Made by a program: the position numbers and the translations under genes
The notes under the pieces: generated by a model
Told to the model about the DNA's origin: nothing
What the model saw: the letters and a program-made list of their open reading frames with translations, nothing else
The model's database searches: none
In this document: piece by piece, positions 37,701-48,028 of the stretch
How positions within the stretch are numbered: position 1 is the first letter of the stretch
Layout: each line of letters opens with the position of its first letter
NCBI GenBank assembly: GCA_036362985.1
Contig: JAYGXS010000001.1
Coordinates: 51,583,232 to 51,647,231, forward strand
Direction of reading: 5' to 3'
DNA length: 64,000 nucleotides
Source of the DNA: Ligula intestinalis
Lineage: Eukaryota > Platyhelminthes > Cestoda > Diphyllobothriidea > Diphyllobothriidae

Positions 37701-40700
37701 TGTCAAGATCATTTATCTAACTGCCGAAGCAAGACAGTCGAACGACTAAAGATACCTGCTCATTGGCGTGCCCTTGTCGCAAGGCGAAAATATCGTATGC
37801 GGTTACAAATGGCACCAAGAACTGTCAACGATTCGTTCTTGCAAGTTAATGCACAATTACCTGAGGGAGTCGAAAGCAGAATGCAAAGAAAAAGAGCAGA
37901 AGTCTGACAGGCCGATTACACCTTAGTCAGTCGAAGTCGACCTATCGGCTCTGAGTGAAACCACCAGATAACACGAAGAAGGTCAACAACAGAACATGCA
38001 AATGAATATACTACATGTGATTTCACAATACTTCTGTTAAATCTGCGTCCAGGCACGACTCCTAGGTGACAGAGAGATGAACTATCTTTTCTTCTATTCC
38101 AACGTCTTAACAAGCACCGCGGAACAAATTAACGTCAATCCACTGCATTTTCGAGGTACTTGTACTTGTTATGGCTGTGATCATGCCTGATCTAGCCGGC
38201 CTCAATGATGTCACGAATGGTACCTCTCCGTGCGTGGCGATTGGCGGCAGCGGATCTCGAAAGTTCCACCCAGTACGTTCTCCAGCGACGGAGGCCGAAG
38301 ATAGAAGGTCCATGAACTGCTTTCATGTCTTGACGGACAGTGTCTAGCCAAGTCTTCAGTTGGCCTCCTCTTCGACGTTTCCAGGTGGGCTGCGGTGCCG
38401 GGTCGAGGGCAGCATAGGTAAGCTCGTGGGGCGGACGACGGAGAACGTGTCCAAACCACCTCAGTCGCCTTTCTTGAATGGCTTGAGATATCCTCGTGAT
38501 ACGATCGCAGCGGATGCGGACTATCTCATTTGAGATTAAGTCGCTATACTTAACTCGCAGGATCGTCCTCAGGCACTGGTGGGCAAAGACCTCCAGTCTT
38601 CGCTCATCTTCAGCACGCACAGCCCAGCATTCACATCCATAGAGGACTGACCGGATTGATGCACGGTATACACGAATCTTCGTGGCGATGGAGATGTCAC
38701 GTCGGATCCATAGGCGCTTTCGAAGGATTGAGAAAATCCAGCGAGCAGCATCGATACGGGAGACAATGTCGTCCTTGCTCTGCCCATTCAGTAGCAGCCT
38801 CGCCCCGAAATATTTGAAACTGTCTACTTCTTCAAGTTGGTGGCCATTAATCCCCAGGGGTGCTTTTTCCTGGTCGGGGATGCAGCTCGAGAACAACTTC
38901 GTCTTTCCGGAATTTATGGACATGCCTACCGACATAGCGATCTCATTTAACCGCGACACTACTGACTGTAGACCATCAAAGTTTGAGGCTGACAGCGCAA
39001 TATAATCGGCGTAGTCAAGATCAGTTAGTCGGCGTCCGGGTGCAAGTACAACACCGTCCTTTTCATGTAGGGCTTTGCCGAGAATCCAGTCAATGATTTA
39101 GTTAAACAGAATGAGTGAAAGGACGCAGCCCTGTCGGACACCGACTGAGAGAGATTGCTGTGGACCAGGACTCGTGCGGTGGTAGACCGATAGTAGGCCT
39201 TAATCATCGCAATGAGTTTGGTCGGCACTCCATTCAGTTCCATTATTCGCCACAGGGACTCACGATGGATGGAATCGAATGCGGCGGCAAAGTCGACGAA
39301 GCAAACGGCCGTCGGTTGCTGGTAGCTATGGCGGAATTCTAGAGTGCGCCTCAGTGTGAATATTTGATCCGCACATCCACACCCAGCTTGGAATCCGGTT
39401 TGGTTGGGTCGTGTCCTGGAGTCACGTACAGACTGGAAGCGCCTGAGAAGAACAGCAGCGAAGATCTTTGCAGCAACATCGAAAAGACTTATGCCACGGT
39501 AGTTCTCGCATCTTGTCTTATCTCCCTTCTTGTGGACAGGTACAAGGATACCTGAGCTCCAGTCATCGGAAACGGTCTTTTTTCGCCACACCTGTACAAT
39601 CACCTCATGGAGCCGAGGAGCCAGGGTGTCGACACAGGACTTGTAGATTTCTGCAGGAATACCGTCCTCTCCGCACGCCTTGTTGTTGCGTAGCCTCTGC
39701 ATTGCATCGGCAACTTCGTCTTCGGAAGGGATGTCACACGACACTGCGTAGGCAGAAGAGGATTTAAACTCCGCTGTGGAGGAGAGGGAGGGTGTGATGG
39801 GTTATTCGTCAAAGTTGAGTAGGTGCTCGAAGTGTACACGCCAGCGATCGACCTTGGCCGAGTTGTCGGCAATAAATCCTCCATTCACATCGCGAACAGA
39901 AGAGTGTCGGGGGCTTTCCACTAACCTGGCGTATGATTTGGTACAATTTTCGGGTATCACCAACATTAGAAGCCTGCTCCATAGAAGTCGCCGTTTCGGA
40001 CCAATACTTCTGCCGATCATCTCTAGCCGACTTTGCTGTCAGCTTTCGAAGTTGGCGGAAGGAGGCATCGTTCCGGGACCTGGCTCGAGTCGTCTCGGCC
40101 GATAGCTGCAGGGTTCTTCCCCTGATCCAGTCACTGCGGCGCCGCTGAGTGAATCCGAGAATCTTCTGAGCTGCCCCATAGATGGATGTCTTTAGTGATG
40201 GTAAATAAGCTCAGAACATCGTACGACCAGTAATTTAACCCTCTAATGGTAAAGGAAGGACATCGGATAGCGAAAACCGAACTACGGGCCGGAAAACGCT
40301 GATGCTTTAAATAGAGCTCAGTCGCACGTGGAGTCCGACCAGCTACCGGATGGAAGCGAGGCCGTGCAAACAGGCTGGATCAGTTAAAGTTGTTCACAGG
40401 TGACTTTATACATTCCTGATCACGACTGGGAGGGTGCTAAGCCCAATGTCCAATCAAACTTTGTTTTGAATTGCAGGCCCTTCTGGACTGAAAATGGGCG
40501 ATGACTGGTCAACAGCGAAAAGGAAGTCATAACTGGCCCTTCCTATTTCCTCCGTTTTTTTATATACAATTTATTAACTGGGGAACTTAACGTCGGTTAG
40601 TTTGCTATTCAGAATAAATAACACAGTAATAACACGGTAGTACTTTGCACAAAATCACAGAAAGTAGGTGAGGACCGACATCACTTATGGGCAAGTTAAT

Positions 40701-43700
40701 ATAAAAGCACGAAGTCTAAAAATGGGATATATCCTGGAGAAAACCACAATCATGCAATGAATAATAAAACACTCAAATTTTAAGTAATCCATAACTGACC
40801 AACTCACTTGACGACTGCCGTCAGAGGCGAAAAAACGGAGTCCAGAAGGTTATTAGAGCCGAGAAACGAATTTTGAAGCTCAATCAAACTAGAGTGAAGA
40901 CTCCTCGTAGAACAACTCAACAGTGTTTCTTTGTCGACCAGCAGTGCGTAGCTTTCTGGGAGTTAGGAATAAAAAGCACACAGAGGTGTATTCTCTGAAG
41001 GAACGGAAAGCTTAGCACCTACATTCGAATTAAATATGCAAACTAAAAATTTCGAGGTATGAAAACACTGAAATATTAACGGTAGGAACGTTTCAACCTA
41101 ATTTCCACTCACAGCGGCGCTCATCATGGTACGTTCAGTCAGATTAATGCTGCAGGTTCGGTAAATCATGAACGTATAATTCCTATTAGAGTTGGTTAGA
41201 AAGGAGTTGAGACGACTGACAAACAGAAGTTTAAAAAGGACAAAGATGCACTCGATGTCAGTTTTCCTTATGTCAATCCACCACCTTGGGACGGGGGATT
41301 CAGAGGAGATACCATCCTGGATGAGCACACAGCCAAACTATTTAATTCAAGGTGCGAATGGGACCAATTTGGAGAGTTTGATTCCTAAATGGCTTTATTG
41401 CCGTACGTTGAGGCCGCAACCGGCGAGGAAGTAGGTGGAAACATTGAGGACAAGCACTATCGATCGAGTAGTTCCAGGTGGTGCCCGTCATGCGAATGAA
41501 AGAGCCGTGCCTTACACGGAATGATTGTTTTGATGGCAGCCGCATACTAACAGCTGGGACCGCAGACTGACTCCACGACGCCAGAGATTCCAAGAAAGCC
41601 GGAGATGGATAGCACTTACCCGCCTGATACGACGGCCGATTTCGATGTCATCTTGATGGATGGACAGGCAGTCCAAGTCAAGAAAATACTAAACAGTTTA
41701 AGAGCCTCACCATCTACCATGACCGTGCATATACATCCAACTGCGAAATCCGAGGTTGTCGTGTTGGTCTTGGACCGGCTCATTTGAAGATCTACACCGG
41801 ATAACTTCGCGTCTATATGTGGGCACAAAACATTTGATTTCTGCAAACAGGCTAATCAGCATAACATCAGCATAGAAAAGAGGTACAATTTTACTACTTC
41901 TTGCTGCAACACTAGGGTGATGTGTCGGGAAACGCTGAAAAGCTCGGTCTATCACGAGAACGAAGGGAAAACTGTCCTGTGAGATATCTGAGGTAACTTG
42001 CTCTCCTCCCAATTTATTCTGATACGTGCTCTTGCTCTGTGGCAATGGATTTGAATCAGGTTACTTAGTGTGAGTGCAACGCAGCACTTTCGACGACAAT
42101 GTCCTGTTGGAGAGCGCCAGACACAGAAGTGTGATCCACGAATAATATGGGTGTGGACTGTTGATAATAGTAGATGTATTCGGAGATAAGATGAGAACAG
42201 ATGGACCGAAAAGCATATTCCATCCTCAGCAAATTCCATACTGGTTTGTTCTGGTGCAATAAAAACAAAGCGCTTGTGCGGAGAAGACTTGCTTAAGTCC
42301 ACAGGAGACTTCGACCATGATAACTTGAACACAGTAAACTGTCGATGTCGCGACTGCAGTGGGTATTAACGGCTTAGTCTACGAAATTTAGTCTATGCAG
42401 TTGAGCAGTATTCGTAGATTTTCACTAGAGGGCAATCCTCAGCAGGTGTTTTTGTCTTTAGGTTTCCGTACGGCCTTAAATGTACCCTTTGTAGACGGAG
42501 GGTCGCATTCGAAGGAGTGCCGGAGCATTTTCGAACTGGATTACAGCTGAAGGGGTCGAAGCTATCTGATTCAGAATTTGGGCAAAGTAGTCCTGTTGTC
42601 GGAGCGTCACGTCCGATATCGGTGTACTTTGCCTGCCTCTGAACGCTGAGTTAATGCTTGGTACACTTTCCTAGTATTTCCATTATTTTAGGCTCACTGA
42701 AAATCTCATGCATTTATTTCTGGCTGTTCAGGTCAGAACGTCTCAGAGACAAATAGCCATTGCTTTAGCGACCACCTACACACTTCGAGCAGAGACTAAA
42801 TCCTTGTAGTGATGGTTACCCTGACGTAGTATCTCCCACAATGTGCTTTGAGAATATGCATTAGCTTAAGTCAAGTGCCCCGAATGCGGTTTTCGCGTTC
42901 CAGTTGGCAGCAAATCGGTGTAGTAGTCAAGTAGGATCCGTCAGGACAAAGAAAGATGACCTTGTTTGAATACAGTGGTGTGAGCACTTCCATTTTGATC
43001 AAGGGTGTTGCAAGTGGTGCGTCCTCACAGGTAAGGTGCCGATTGGTTGTCTCCCCTCCGGTGAGAGTCCCCAACTCCACCTTCTCCCGGACATTGAACG
43101 GTAACAGCTGCTCTTCCTGTAAGGACCCCACAGAGTACCCTCTTCTTCGGTGGCAGCCTTCGGCTCTACTTTTTCCCGACTGTCTACTATAATTGTGTAT
43201 GATCACTTATACAACTGTTTATGACTGTGCTTCGTGGATTCACATTTAAATCGGTTTCTCACCTCTACGGATGACTGTTATGGTTAACGAGACTTCTAGC
43301 GGATTCGCAACGTGTGGATACAATCAGAAGACGGCAAACAGCTAAGTATCGGTACTAATAAGAAGGAAGCTACGCTACCCAAGAACCCCAGTGCGTTCGG
43401 GCATTACAGTCTGGACTCGTCAGACAACAGCTCATGTCGACAGCAAGATCATTTATAAACAATTAAGTAGTTTCTTGCATACCATATCTTTTCAGCCACA
43501 GTCTTGCCCTAAGAAGATTACGATAAGAGCCAACCCGTAACAGGAATAGGCTTCGCCCACGAAAAGTAGTCTCAGAAATTACCTGGTTCGGTACGCCAAA
43601 ATATATTCGGTCTATTTGATTGATCATTCTTAGAGCAATGCGTGATTACATAGTTCCTAGGAGGTAGGAGGCGACTATCTGCAACAAGCAACTGACTTAA

Positions 43701-44850
43701 CGCAGCGAAGTTGGCAAACCTTTTCTCAGTCAGGTTATGGCTAAGAACTTCAATCAGAATGGATCAAATTTACTCATACGGATACTGCAAGCTTCTAGCA
43801 ACGACCAAATCACACATAGAGACACATTTGACAAAAATCTGAATTTCTTCGTATTATGCGAATAATCAGCAATAAGTGTTGGGAAGTAGATCGCAACTCT
43901 GAGTCATAGATGACACTAGTTACAAGCGTGCAAGTGAAGATTTGACTAAATTCAATCGTTAATGCGAAACCATATCAACGGTAGCAGCAGTTCCCGTCCA
44001 GCATATCATGGCACCGTCTCCAAACCTTAAGGCATTTGATAGGCTACTAAACATGACAAACCTGAACTCAGCGTTCTACTTTTAAGGGCGCTTACAGAGG
44101 AACGAAAACAAATAACACAACTAAGTAAAACTTTCGAGACAGAAGGATTAGTGCACTGCTTTATACATTAAAAATGCATAATTAAGGATTTTAAAAGCTA
44201 AAATGTAGCAAACAGAACACGTGGAATTTGATTGTCGAGCGAAACGCCCTTGTTATGTGCAAATAAGAAAAAATGTCTCAAATGTTTGTGGACGAAACTT
44301 TCAATGATTTTGAAATTCAATAAAATAAAGATCATACAAAACTGCACAAGGTCGAAAAAATGAATTTAAGTACGAAGTAGAAACCGAAAAGGATACAAAG
44401 TAAGAAGCTTCAACCGTATTCGGCAAAAGTTAAGTAAGTACTCGGAGAGAGCAGAAACCTGTTCTTCTGATACTTGATTGGCACTGCGCTCATTTCCAAT
44501 ACTTAAGGTGGCAAAATAATCATTCAACTGTGAATACTGTTCACTTAAATTCTGAAGGATCGTATAACGATAACAGATTACCTCTTGTCGTGTAAACAAC
44601 TTTTTCGGTGTTGCGAAATGCAAGGATTGATACCTTCTTTCTAGTCGGGAAAGAAACTGCAAGGCACCCTTGGCAGTTGTAATAGAATCACCATAATGAA
44701 CAGTTAGTGCATTTGGGAAAAGGCGCTGAAGTTAGAGGCCTGAAATGAGGAGGAACTTACCAGAGCTTCTTTCACCCTATCCTGACTGATATCAAGGAAA
44801 GCGTCTACGTATTTATCCAGAGAGGATATAAAGTTTCCTATTTCAACCAT
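25766..44850 (-). CDS. KICS2: KICS2 (C12orf66) homologue, KICSTOR complex subunit; seven exons over 19 kb
   Basis: KICS2 acts with KPTN, ITFG2 and SZT2 to place GATOR1 on the lysosome and so restrain mTORC1 when nutrients are scarce. Minus-strand exons in order: 44850-44761, 44725-44397, 41182-41109, 40955-40808, 37044-36850, 28006-27841, 26044-25766. All phases agree, giving 426 aa (human about 445). Diagnostic stretches by comparison with the human protein as I remember it: LERRYQSLHF (exon 2), FSPLTAVVK joined to RELDLLVSLLDAQ (exons 4-5), DVCYVSLFFDA (exon 6), PADDVSVIMTKM and KIEPRIYFVTV (exon 7). About 30 residues present in human between exons 5 and 6 are missing. An extra exon near 36803-36709 (IYFYFELYL) is possible but breaks the phase. 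The donors of exon 2 (gtatcc) and exon 3 (gtggaa) are weak choices. Introns 4 and 5 contain sense-oriented RTE LINEs. Confidence 0.85.
26045..27840 (-). other. KICS2 intron 6
   Basis: The donor ccaccg/gtaaga at 27840 and the acceptor tttttttcag at 26045 are both strong and both phase 0. The 1796-bp intron has no recognised element. Open segments within it (27592-27780 and 27260-27457) are discussed under rejected items. Confidence 0.8.
28237..28251. repeat. 15-bp target-site duplication, 3' side of the RTE LINE
   Basis: gactctacgaagtcc is found here and again at 32548-32562, bracketing the RTE element exactly at the end of its 3' tail. Confidence 0.8.
29055..29066. repeat. 12-bp target-site duplication, left (acttcgttcacc)
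   Basis: An identical 12-mer occurs at 29860-29871. Removing one copy with 29067-29859 restores the alignment of this RTE LINE with its second copy near 38960. Confidence 0.9.
29067..29859 (+). mobile_element. 5'-truncated LINE of a second type nested in the RTE LINE
   Basis: This 793-bp insertion carries frame 29238-29759, the C-terminal tail of an I/Jockey-group LINE polyprotein: SRNVRTRLSQLRSGFCTLLNSF, then a CPDC...TTCHLFDCP cysteine-histidine box and DLWLRPDKVAEFL. A short 3' untranslated region ends in acaacaaca. Perfect 12-bp duplications and 5' truncation show target-primed insertion. It lies opposite to the host LINE and to KICS2. The terminal 174 codons are still open, so it is probably the youngest insertion at this locus. 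Confidence 0.92.
29860..29871. repeat. 12-bp target-site duplication, right (acttcgttcacc)
   Basis: Right-hand copy of the 12-bp duplication flanking the nested LINE. Confidence 0.9.
30486..31451 (-). pseudogene. RTE LINE linker and start of RT domain
   Basis: A 321-codon open frame continues the polyprotein: the end of the endonuclease (SDHVLVRTRLKAHL), a basic linker (SARGRKDDSFRHLRKMTAKS), a repeat of KIERWREHFEHLLYFD type, and the RT entry (AIKRLRNNKAPGEDGILAEIYKSC). It stops at 30486 where the second copy (39744-39025) continues with GILVPVHKKGDK. The rest of the RT is readable only in broken frames down to 29872. Confidence 0.8.
31385..32152 (-). pseudogene. RTE LINE endonuclease domain
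   Basis: An open frame of 255 codons carries the AP-endonuclease-like domain of RTE LINEs. It nicks target DNA to prime reverse transcription. Motifs in order: LGIGCCNART (Asn box), DICCLSEVRLP (Glu box), VAVYAPTSAADPHDK, and LIVAGDCNGRTG (Asp/Asn box). The last catalytic block (Asp-His region) lies just past a frameshift, where the overlapping frame from 31451 continues with QINYILVSSRF and GSDHVLVRTRL. Confidence 0.8.
32548..32562. repeat. 15-bp target-site duplication, 5' side of the RTE LINE
   Basis: Matches 28237-28251 exactly. On the plus strand it sits within a short perfect hairpin (cccggactc...gtccggg), so part of the local palindrome may be coincidental. Confidence 0.8.
32563..36849 (-). 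other. Remainder of KICS2 intron 5
   Basis: No element with recognised coding capacity is visible. A frame at 34509-34934 (+, 141 codons) is open but unrecognised. Two short related segments (35664-35702 and 36128-36165, sharing cttcct.gaac.cgc) suggest an old duplication. A possible additional KICS2 exon is at 36803-36709. Confidence 0.45.
38192..38959 (-). pseudogene. RTE LINE C-terminal domain, long open frame
   Basis: A 255-codon uninterrupted frame covers the part after the RT palm: VGMSINSGKTK, LEEVDSFKYFGARLL, IRVYRASIRSVLYGCECWAV, ILRVKYSDLISNEIV, LRWFGHVLRRPPHEL and a terminal WLDTVRQDMK. These are the usual landmarks of the RTE thumb and C-terminal region. The nested LINE at 29067 interrupts the same region of the other copy. 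Confidence 0.8.
39025..39744 (-). pseudogene. RTE LINE reverse transcriptase fragment
   Basis: A 239-codon frame with RT fingers and palm A: GEDGIPAEIYKSCVDTLAPR, WSSGILVPVHKKGDKTRCEN, YRGISLFDVAAKIFA, and FVDFAAAFDSIHRESLW. A frameshift after ARVLVHSNLS moves the frame before the SVGVRQGC block, and the catalytic box that follows is YADY. Confidence 0.8.
41183..44396 (-). other. KICS2 intron 2
   Basis: 3.2 kb with no recognised element. A minus frame at 42871-43206 (111 codons, with DAPLATPLIKMEVLTPLYS) is open and looks protein-like but matches nothing I know. Frame 41952-42332 is likewise unassigned. Confidence 0.45.
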
Positions 44851-45083
44851 CGATGGTCCCTAATAGCAATTTATAGACCTGTGGATCGCAATGAACTATG
44901 TGTATCCTTTCACCGGTATTTTTGTTGGTTTTTGTGGTTGCAGGGGCCACAATATGATTGGCCTGTAAATTCTACAGTCCTACCTTTGTGATTGGTGGAC
45001 TGAATGTGCCTTTTTGGGTTGCGCGTCATTCAAACATTTGCACGTGAGCTACCATGGGGTTCGCTCCTTTATGAAGCTCCTTC

Positions 45084-45746
45084 ATGGAGCTTGAGGAAGT
45101 CATCAAGGAGTTTAGCACAGTAACGAACGTCAATCGAAATTACTTTTAGGCAACGGGCTATTATTTCAGGACGGGCCGCTCGAATAAATACCCTGCGGAC
45201 TTGATACACGCCAAGCAGTTCATGTATGACCATCGCAAATACGTATGCATCATGGCGCCGACGAAAAAGTAGGAATATTTATAATTGAAGTCGATATTTA
45301 CTGCTTACCATGTTGGATGTGAAGCGTACTTTAATGTCAATCATAGAGTTAAAACGGGCATCGCTGTAACGTCCTTCGATATGCAGCACAATCACGAGTC
45401 AGGGCCTCCTGAATATGTGGATACTGAAAGCATTTTTACGAAGAATTATTTGCAGGATTTTCGGACGTTGAGCCCGCCATCGCTTAAAAGTGAATTTATG
45501 CATTATTTTTATTTCCCAAAATTAGCTAGGGAACAAGCTCAAGTTTTACGTTCGCAATTTAAAAGGCTAATGCGAGGAGGAATTTTCAACACGTATGCAG
45601 AACACATGTCAAAAAATCGGGATTTCAAACAGATAGGCAAAACATGCTCATCTTATTCGAATTTTCAGGCTACAAACTGCAGTTTTATAGTAGCCCAGAA
45701 CAGCAGACTGCCAGAGAACCATACGGCATATAGCACGGTGAAGTAA
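45084..45746 (+). pseudogene. FAR1-like / MULE-type transposase N-terminal domain, three in-frame stops
   Basis: One plus frame starting at ATG 45084 can be followed through three stops (near 45147, 45270 and 45282): MELEEVIKEFSTVTNVNRNYF, a FAR1-type region with YVCIMAPTKK, then TAYHVGCEAYFNV...VTSFDMQHNHES. The GC.A ... HNH pattern is the zinc-binding end of the FAR1/FLYWCH-like fold used by MULE transposases and the ZSWIM genes derived from them. The DDE and SWIM parts are not seen. It lies 234 bp upstream of the KICS2 start codon, in opposite orientation. Confidence 0.6.
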
Positions 45747-46338
45747 AAATACGTGTTTTTTCGATATGTGCACGGCGGCAATCCTAGCGCTTAAAACAGT
45801 AGAGGATGGACACTATAATTGCTTGTAAATTAAAAGGTGACTTTTCAGATCAATGAGATTTGGTTGCAAGGCCAGGTTTACGGCCATTTACTTAGAGGGA
45901 GAGCAGGGCAGGGCTAGCCGTCACTACTAAGGCTGGCATCTGTGGGTCAGTTGACATGGTGAAGAGAAGCACGGCACGTATGAGACTAACAATGCACGGA
46001 AAAAAGTCATCAATGACTGTAATGATACCTGCCCTGATTCGCGTACCTTGTAGAGTGACCAATATATGTCGTCAAGTACGTCCTGAAGTTACCTTGCCTT
46101 AACGGTTTATTGACGATTGATAATTTTGCGCATACTTCCGTATCGGCCAGGTTCTATTCAATTTGTTTGTTTTTTGGCTTTTTTTTGCGTAAATTTGGGT
46201 TATGTTTGGATTTTTTAGATGTATTTGTCTACATTGCTTATTTCTTGCATTGCCTTCTTTTTGCTTTTGTTTGTTTTACTCTTCTACTTTTCACTTACTT
46301 TTTGGTGTTTTCGGTTGCTTTTATTGCGCGCTGCCCCA
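45747..46338. other. Unassigned, T-rich sequence
   Basis: 46150-46330 is T-rich and gives a hydrophobic low-complexity frame on + (46110-46349) that I do not believe is a gene. Nothing else is recognised. Confidence 0.4.
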
Positions 46339-47675
46339 CTTTTAGCTAGCATCTTTGCGGCAGTATGGTATAACATCATTGTCATCTAGAATTCACACTA
46401 CTTGTAGTGCTAATCGTTTGTAGAATGGACATTTCCATGGTTATTCCGCGGCAGTCGATTGTCTTCGACGAAAATGTTCATCGAACTCTAGGGTATGACC
46501 CTTAAAAGTCATCCCTAGTAGCATTTCGCTAGCGTCATGCGCTTCAGCAGTAGACGTAAAAGGTGAACATATCTGTGCTTCCCATGATTGGCTGATCGTT
46601 AATGCTTCTCCCTCCATGCGTACGCGTGTTACTAATACGCGCGCACCATTTCATGTCGCTGTCTGCCTTGCCGTTAACGGTAGTGTGCGCTGATTGGTTT
46701 AATATGAATGTCAGCGCCTGTGGGTGTACGCATAGGCGTGCCCAGTGGTTACATGGACACACCATCTACTTGAGCGGTGATTGTAGGCTTTTGCTTGTAC
46801 GGTGTTTCCCACCCAACGCATGTGCAGTGGTTCCCTTTGTGCTCGCGTACACCTCCCCCACCAAGTTTTGGGCATATGCATACGTCTAAGGTCCTTCTCC
46901 CTCACCCACTGGCGCTGCCCTCCCCCAGGTAACTGCGTGTTTAGCGTAGCTGGCCGGCCGGCACGACGAGTTATGCTGCCCTGCCCCCTTCACCTGCACA
47001 GCCCTTCCCCGCGTGAACATCCCTCCCCTCCCCTCCCACAAGCACATGACATAGACGAAATGACATTTGTCCAAACGACTACGACTTAGAGATTGTAGAA
47101 ATCAATGCAGCCGGTCCCACGATCAAAAGCTGTTTCGTCCGTTCTCACCGCCGGGCCTCCTAAAAAAATCACTATCACCAAATCTGACCCGCATTCGGAC
47201 CATATGATGGATGGTTGCACTCGCCAAGCCTTATCGACCTCTTCGCGCGGACCTGGGTGCGCGCGCCAGCGAGCACGAAATAAGGGGGGAGGGGTGAGTG
47301 AAGTTAGTGGTAGGGGGAGGGTGGCGTTCGCGCGGCCGGGTACCGGTTTAGTTGACTGAGAGGCGTGACCAGGTGTTCGTCGTGGCCCAAGCAGCGCGTT
47401 TCATGAGAACGGATCGTTACTTTCTGCTGAAAACGGGTGCGCGCACTCTGACGCCAAACGAGGGCTGCGCAAAGGGGGAGGGGGGTTGGAAAAACTCTGA
47501 GCAAGTGCCCACGCATTCGGTGCGTACGTTCACCTGGGGACACAGAACAGTGGGGTAGTGAATTATTGGACATTCTGGTGAAAGTCCGTAGCGATCGCTA
47601 GCGATTTGTTACATGGGATGTCCCATCCACCTTCTTCCATGTCATGCACCTAATAATTTGAGAGATTATTTCCTT
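46339..47675 (+). repeat. 230-bp repeat, copy 1, interrupted by a TIR element
   Basis: 46339-46512 and 47618-47675 together match the uninterrupted copy 47799-48028 with few mismatches. The parts begin cttttagctag and end ttatttcctt. The interruption is the element at 46513-47617. The nature of the 230-bp unit itself is unknown, and it has no coding sequence. Confidence 0.85.
46513..47617. mobile_element. 1.1-kb CpG-rich element with imperfect terminal inverted repeats (non-autonomous DNA transposon)
   Basis: The ends are CCCTAGTAGC...CGCTAGCG on the left and, as reverse complement, CCCATGTAAC...CGCTAGCG on the right: about 17 of 24 positions match, including a perfect CGCTAGCG at the same depth. 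It is flanked by AT on both sides (46511-46512 and 47618-47619). The empty site in the second repeat copy contains a single AT (47971-47972), so the duplication appears to be the dinucleotide. The interior is much richer in G+C and CpG than its surroundings and has long G and C runs. I see no transposase. Superfamily is undetermined. Confidence 0.75.
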
Positions 47676-47798
47676 GATTATTATCAGGAGGTCATATACT
47701 AGAAACCGCATAGAGAACGTTGGGGGCCTACTGAAGAGCCGAACCCCTCGTTGCTGTATCATGCAGTAGCAGAAACATCGGCGAAACACGTGTCTGGG

Positions 47799-48028
47799 CT
47801 TTTAGCTAGTATCTATGCGGAAGTATGGTATAACATCATTGTCATATAGAATTCACACTACTTGTAGTGCTAATCGTTTGTAGAATGGACATTTCCGTGG
47901 TTATTCCGCGGCAGTTGATTGTCTTCGACGAAAATGTTCATCGAACTCTAGGGTATGACCCTTAAAAGTCATGTCCCGTCCACCTACTTCCATGTCATGC
48001 ACCTAATAATTTGAGAGATTATTTCCTT
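47799..48028 (+). repeat. 230-bp repeat, copy 2 (empty site)
   Basis: This is the direct copy of the repeat at 46339-47675 without the 1.1-kb insertion. It reads straight across the insertion point (aaaagtc-at-gtcccgtcc). Confidence 0.85.

Larger units (their letters stand above)
38155..40199 (-). mobile_element. RTE-type LINE, second copy, 5'-truncated, in KICS2 intron 4
   Basis: Same family as 28252-32547. It starts (5' end) at about 40199 in the linker, continues with RT 39744-39025 (GEDGIPAEIYKS, GILVPVHKKGDK, NYRGISLFDVAAK, FVDFAAAFDSI) and ends with the C-terminal domain 38959-38192 (VGMSINSGKTK, GARLLLNGQSKDDIV, GCECWAV). The 3' end is taacaagtacaagtac. The catalytic box reads DYADY at about 39015, with the second Asp replaced by Tyr, so this copy is dead. 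It is oriented with the gene. I found no convincing target-site duplication. Confidence 0.88.

Noticed and set aside
46110..46349. Hydrophobic 79-codon frame
   Set aside because: T-rich low-complexity DNA gives Phe/Leu by chance. There are no domains and no splice context.
46339..48028. The 230-bp direct repeats as LTRs of an element filling 46513-47798
   Set aside because: Copy 1 is interrupted internally rather than complete at one end, there are no TG...CA ends, and the interior has no pol. The empty-site comparison explains the layout better.
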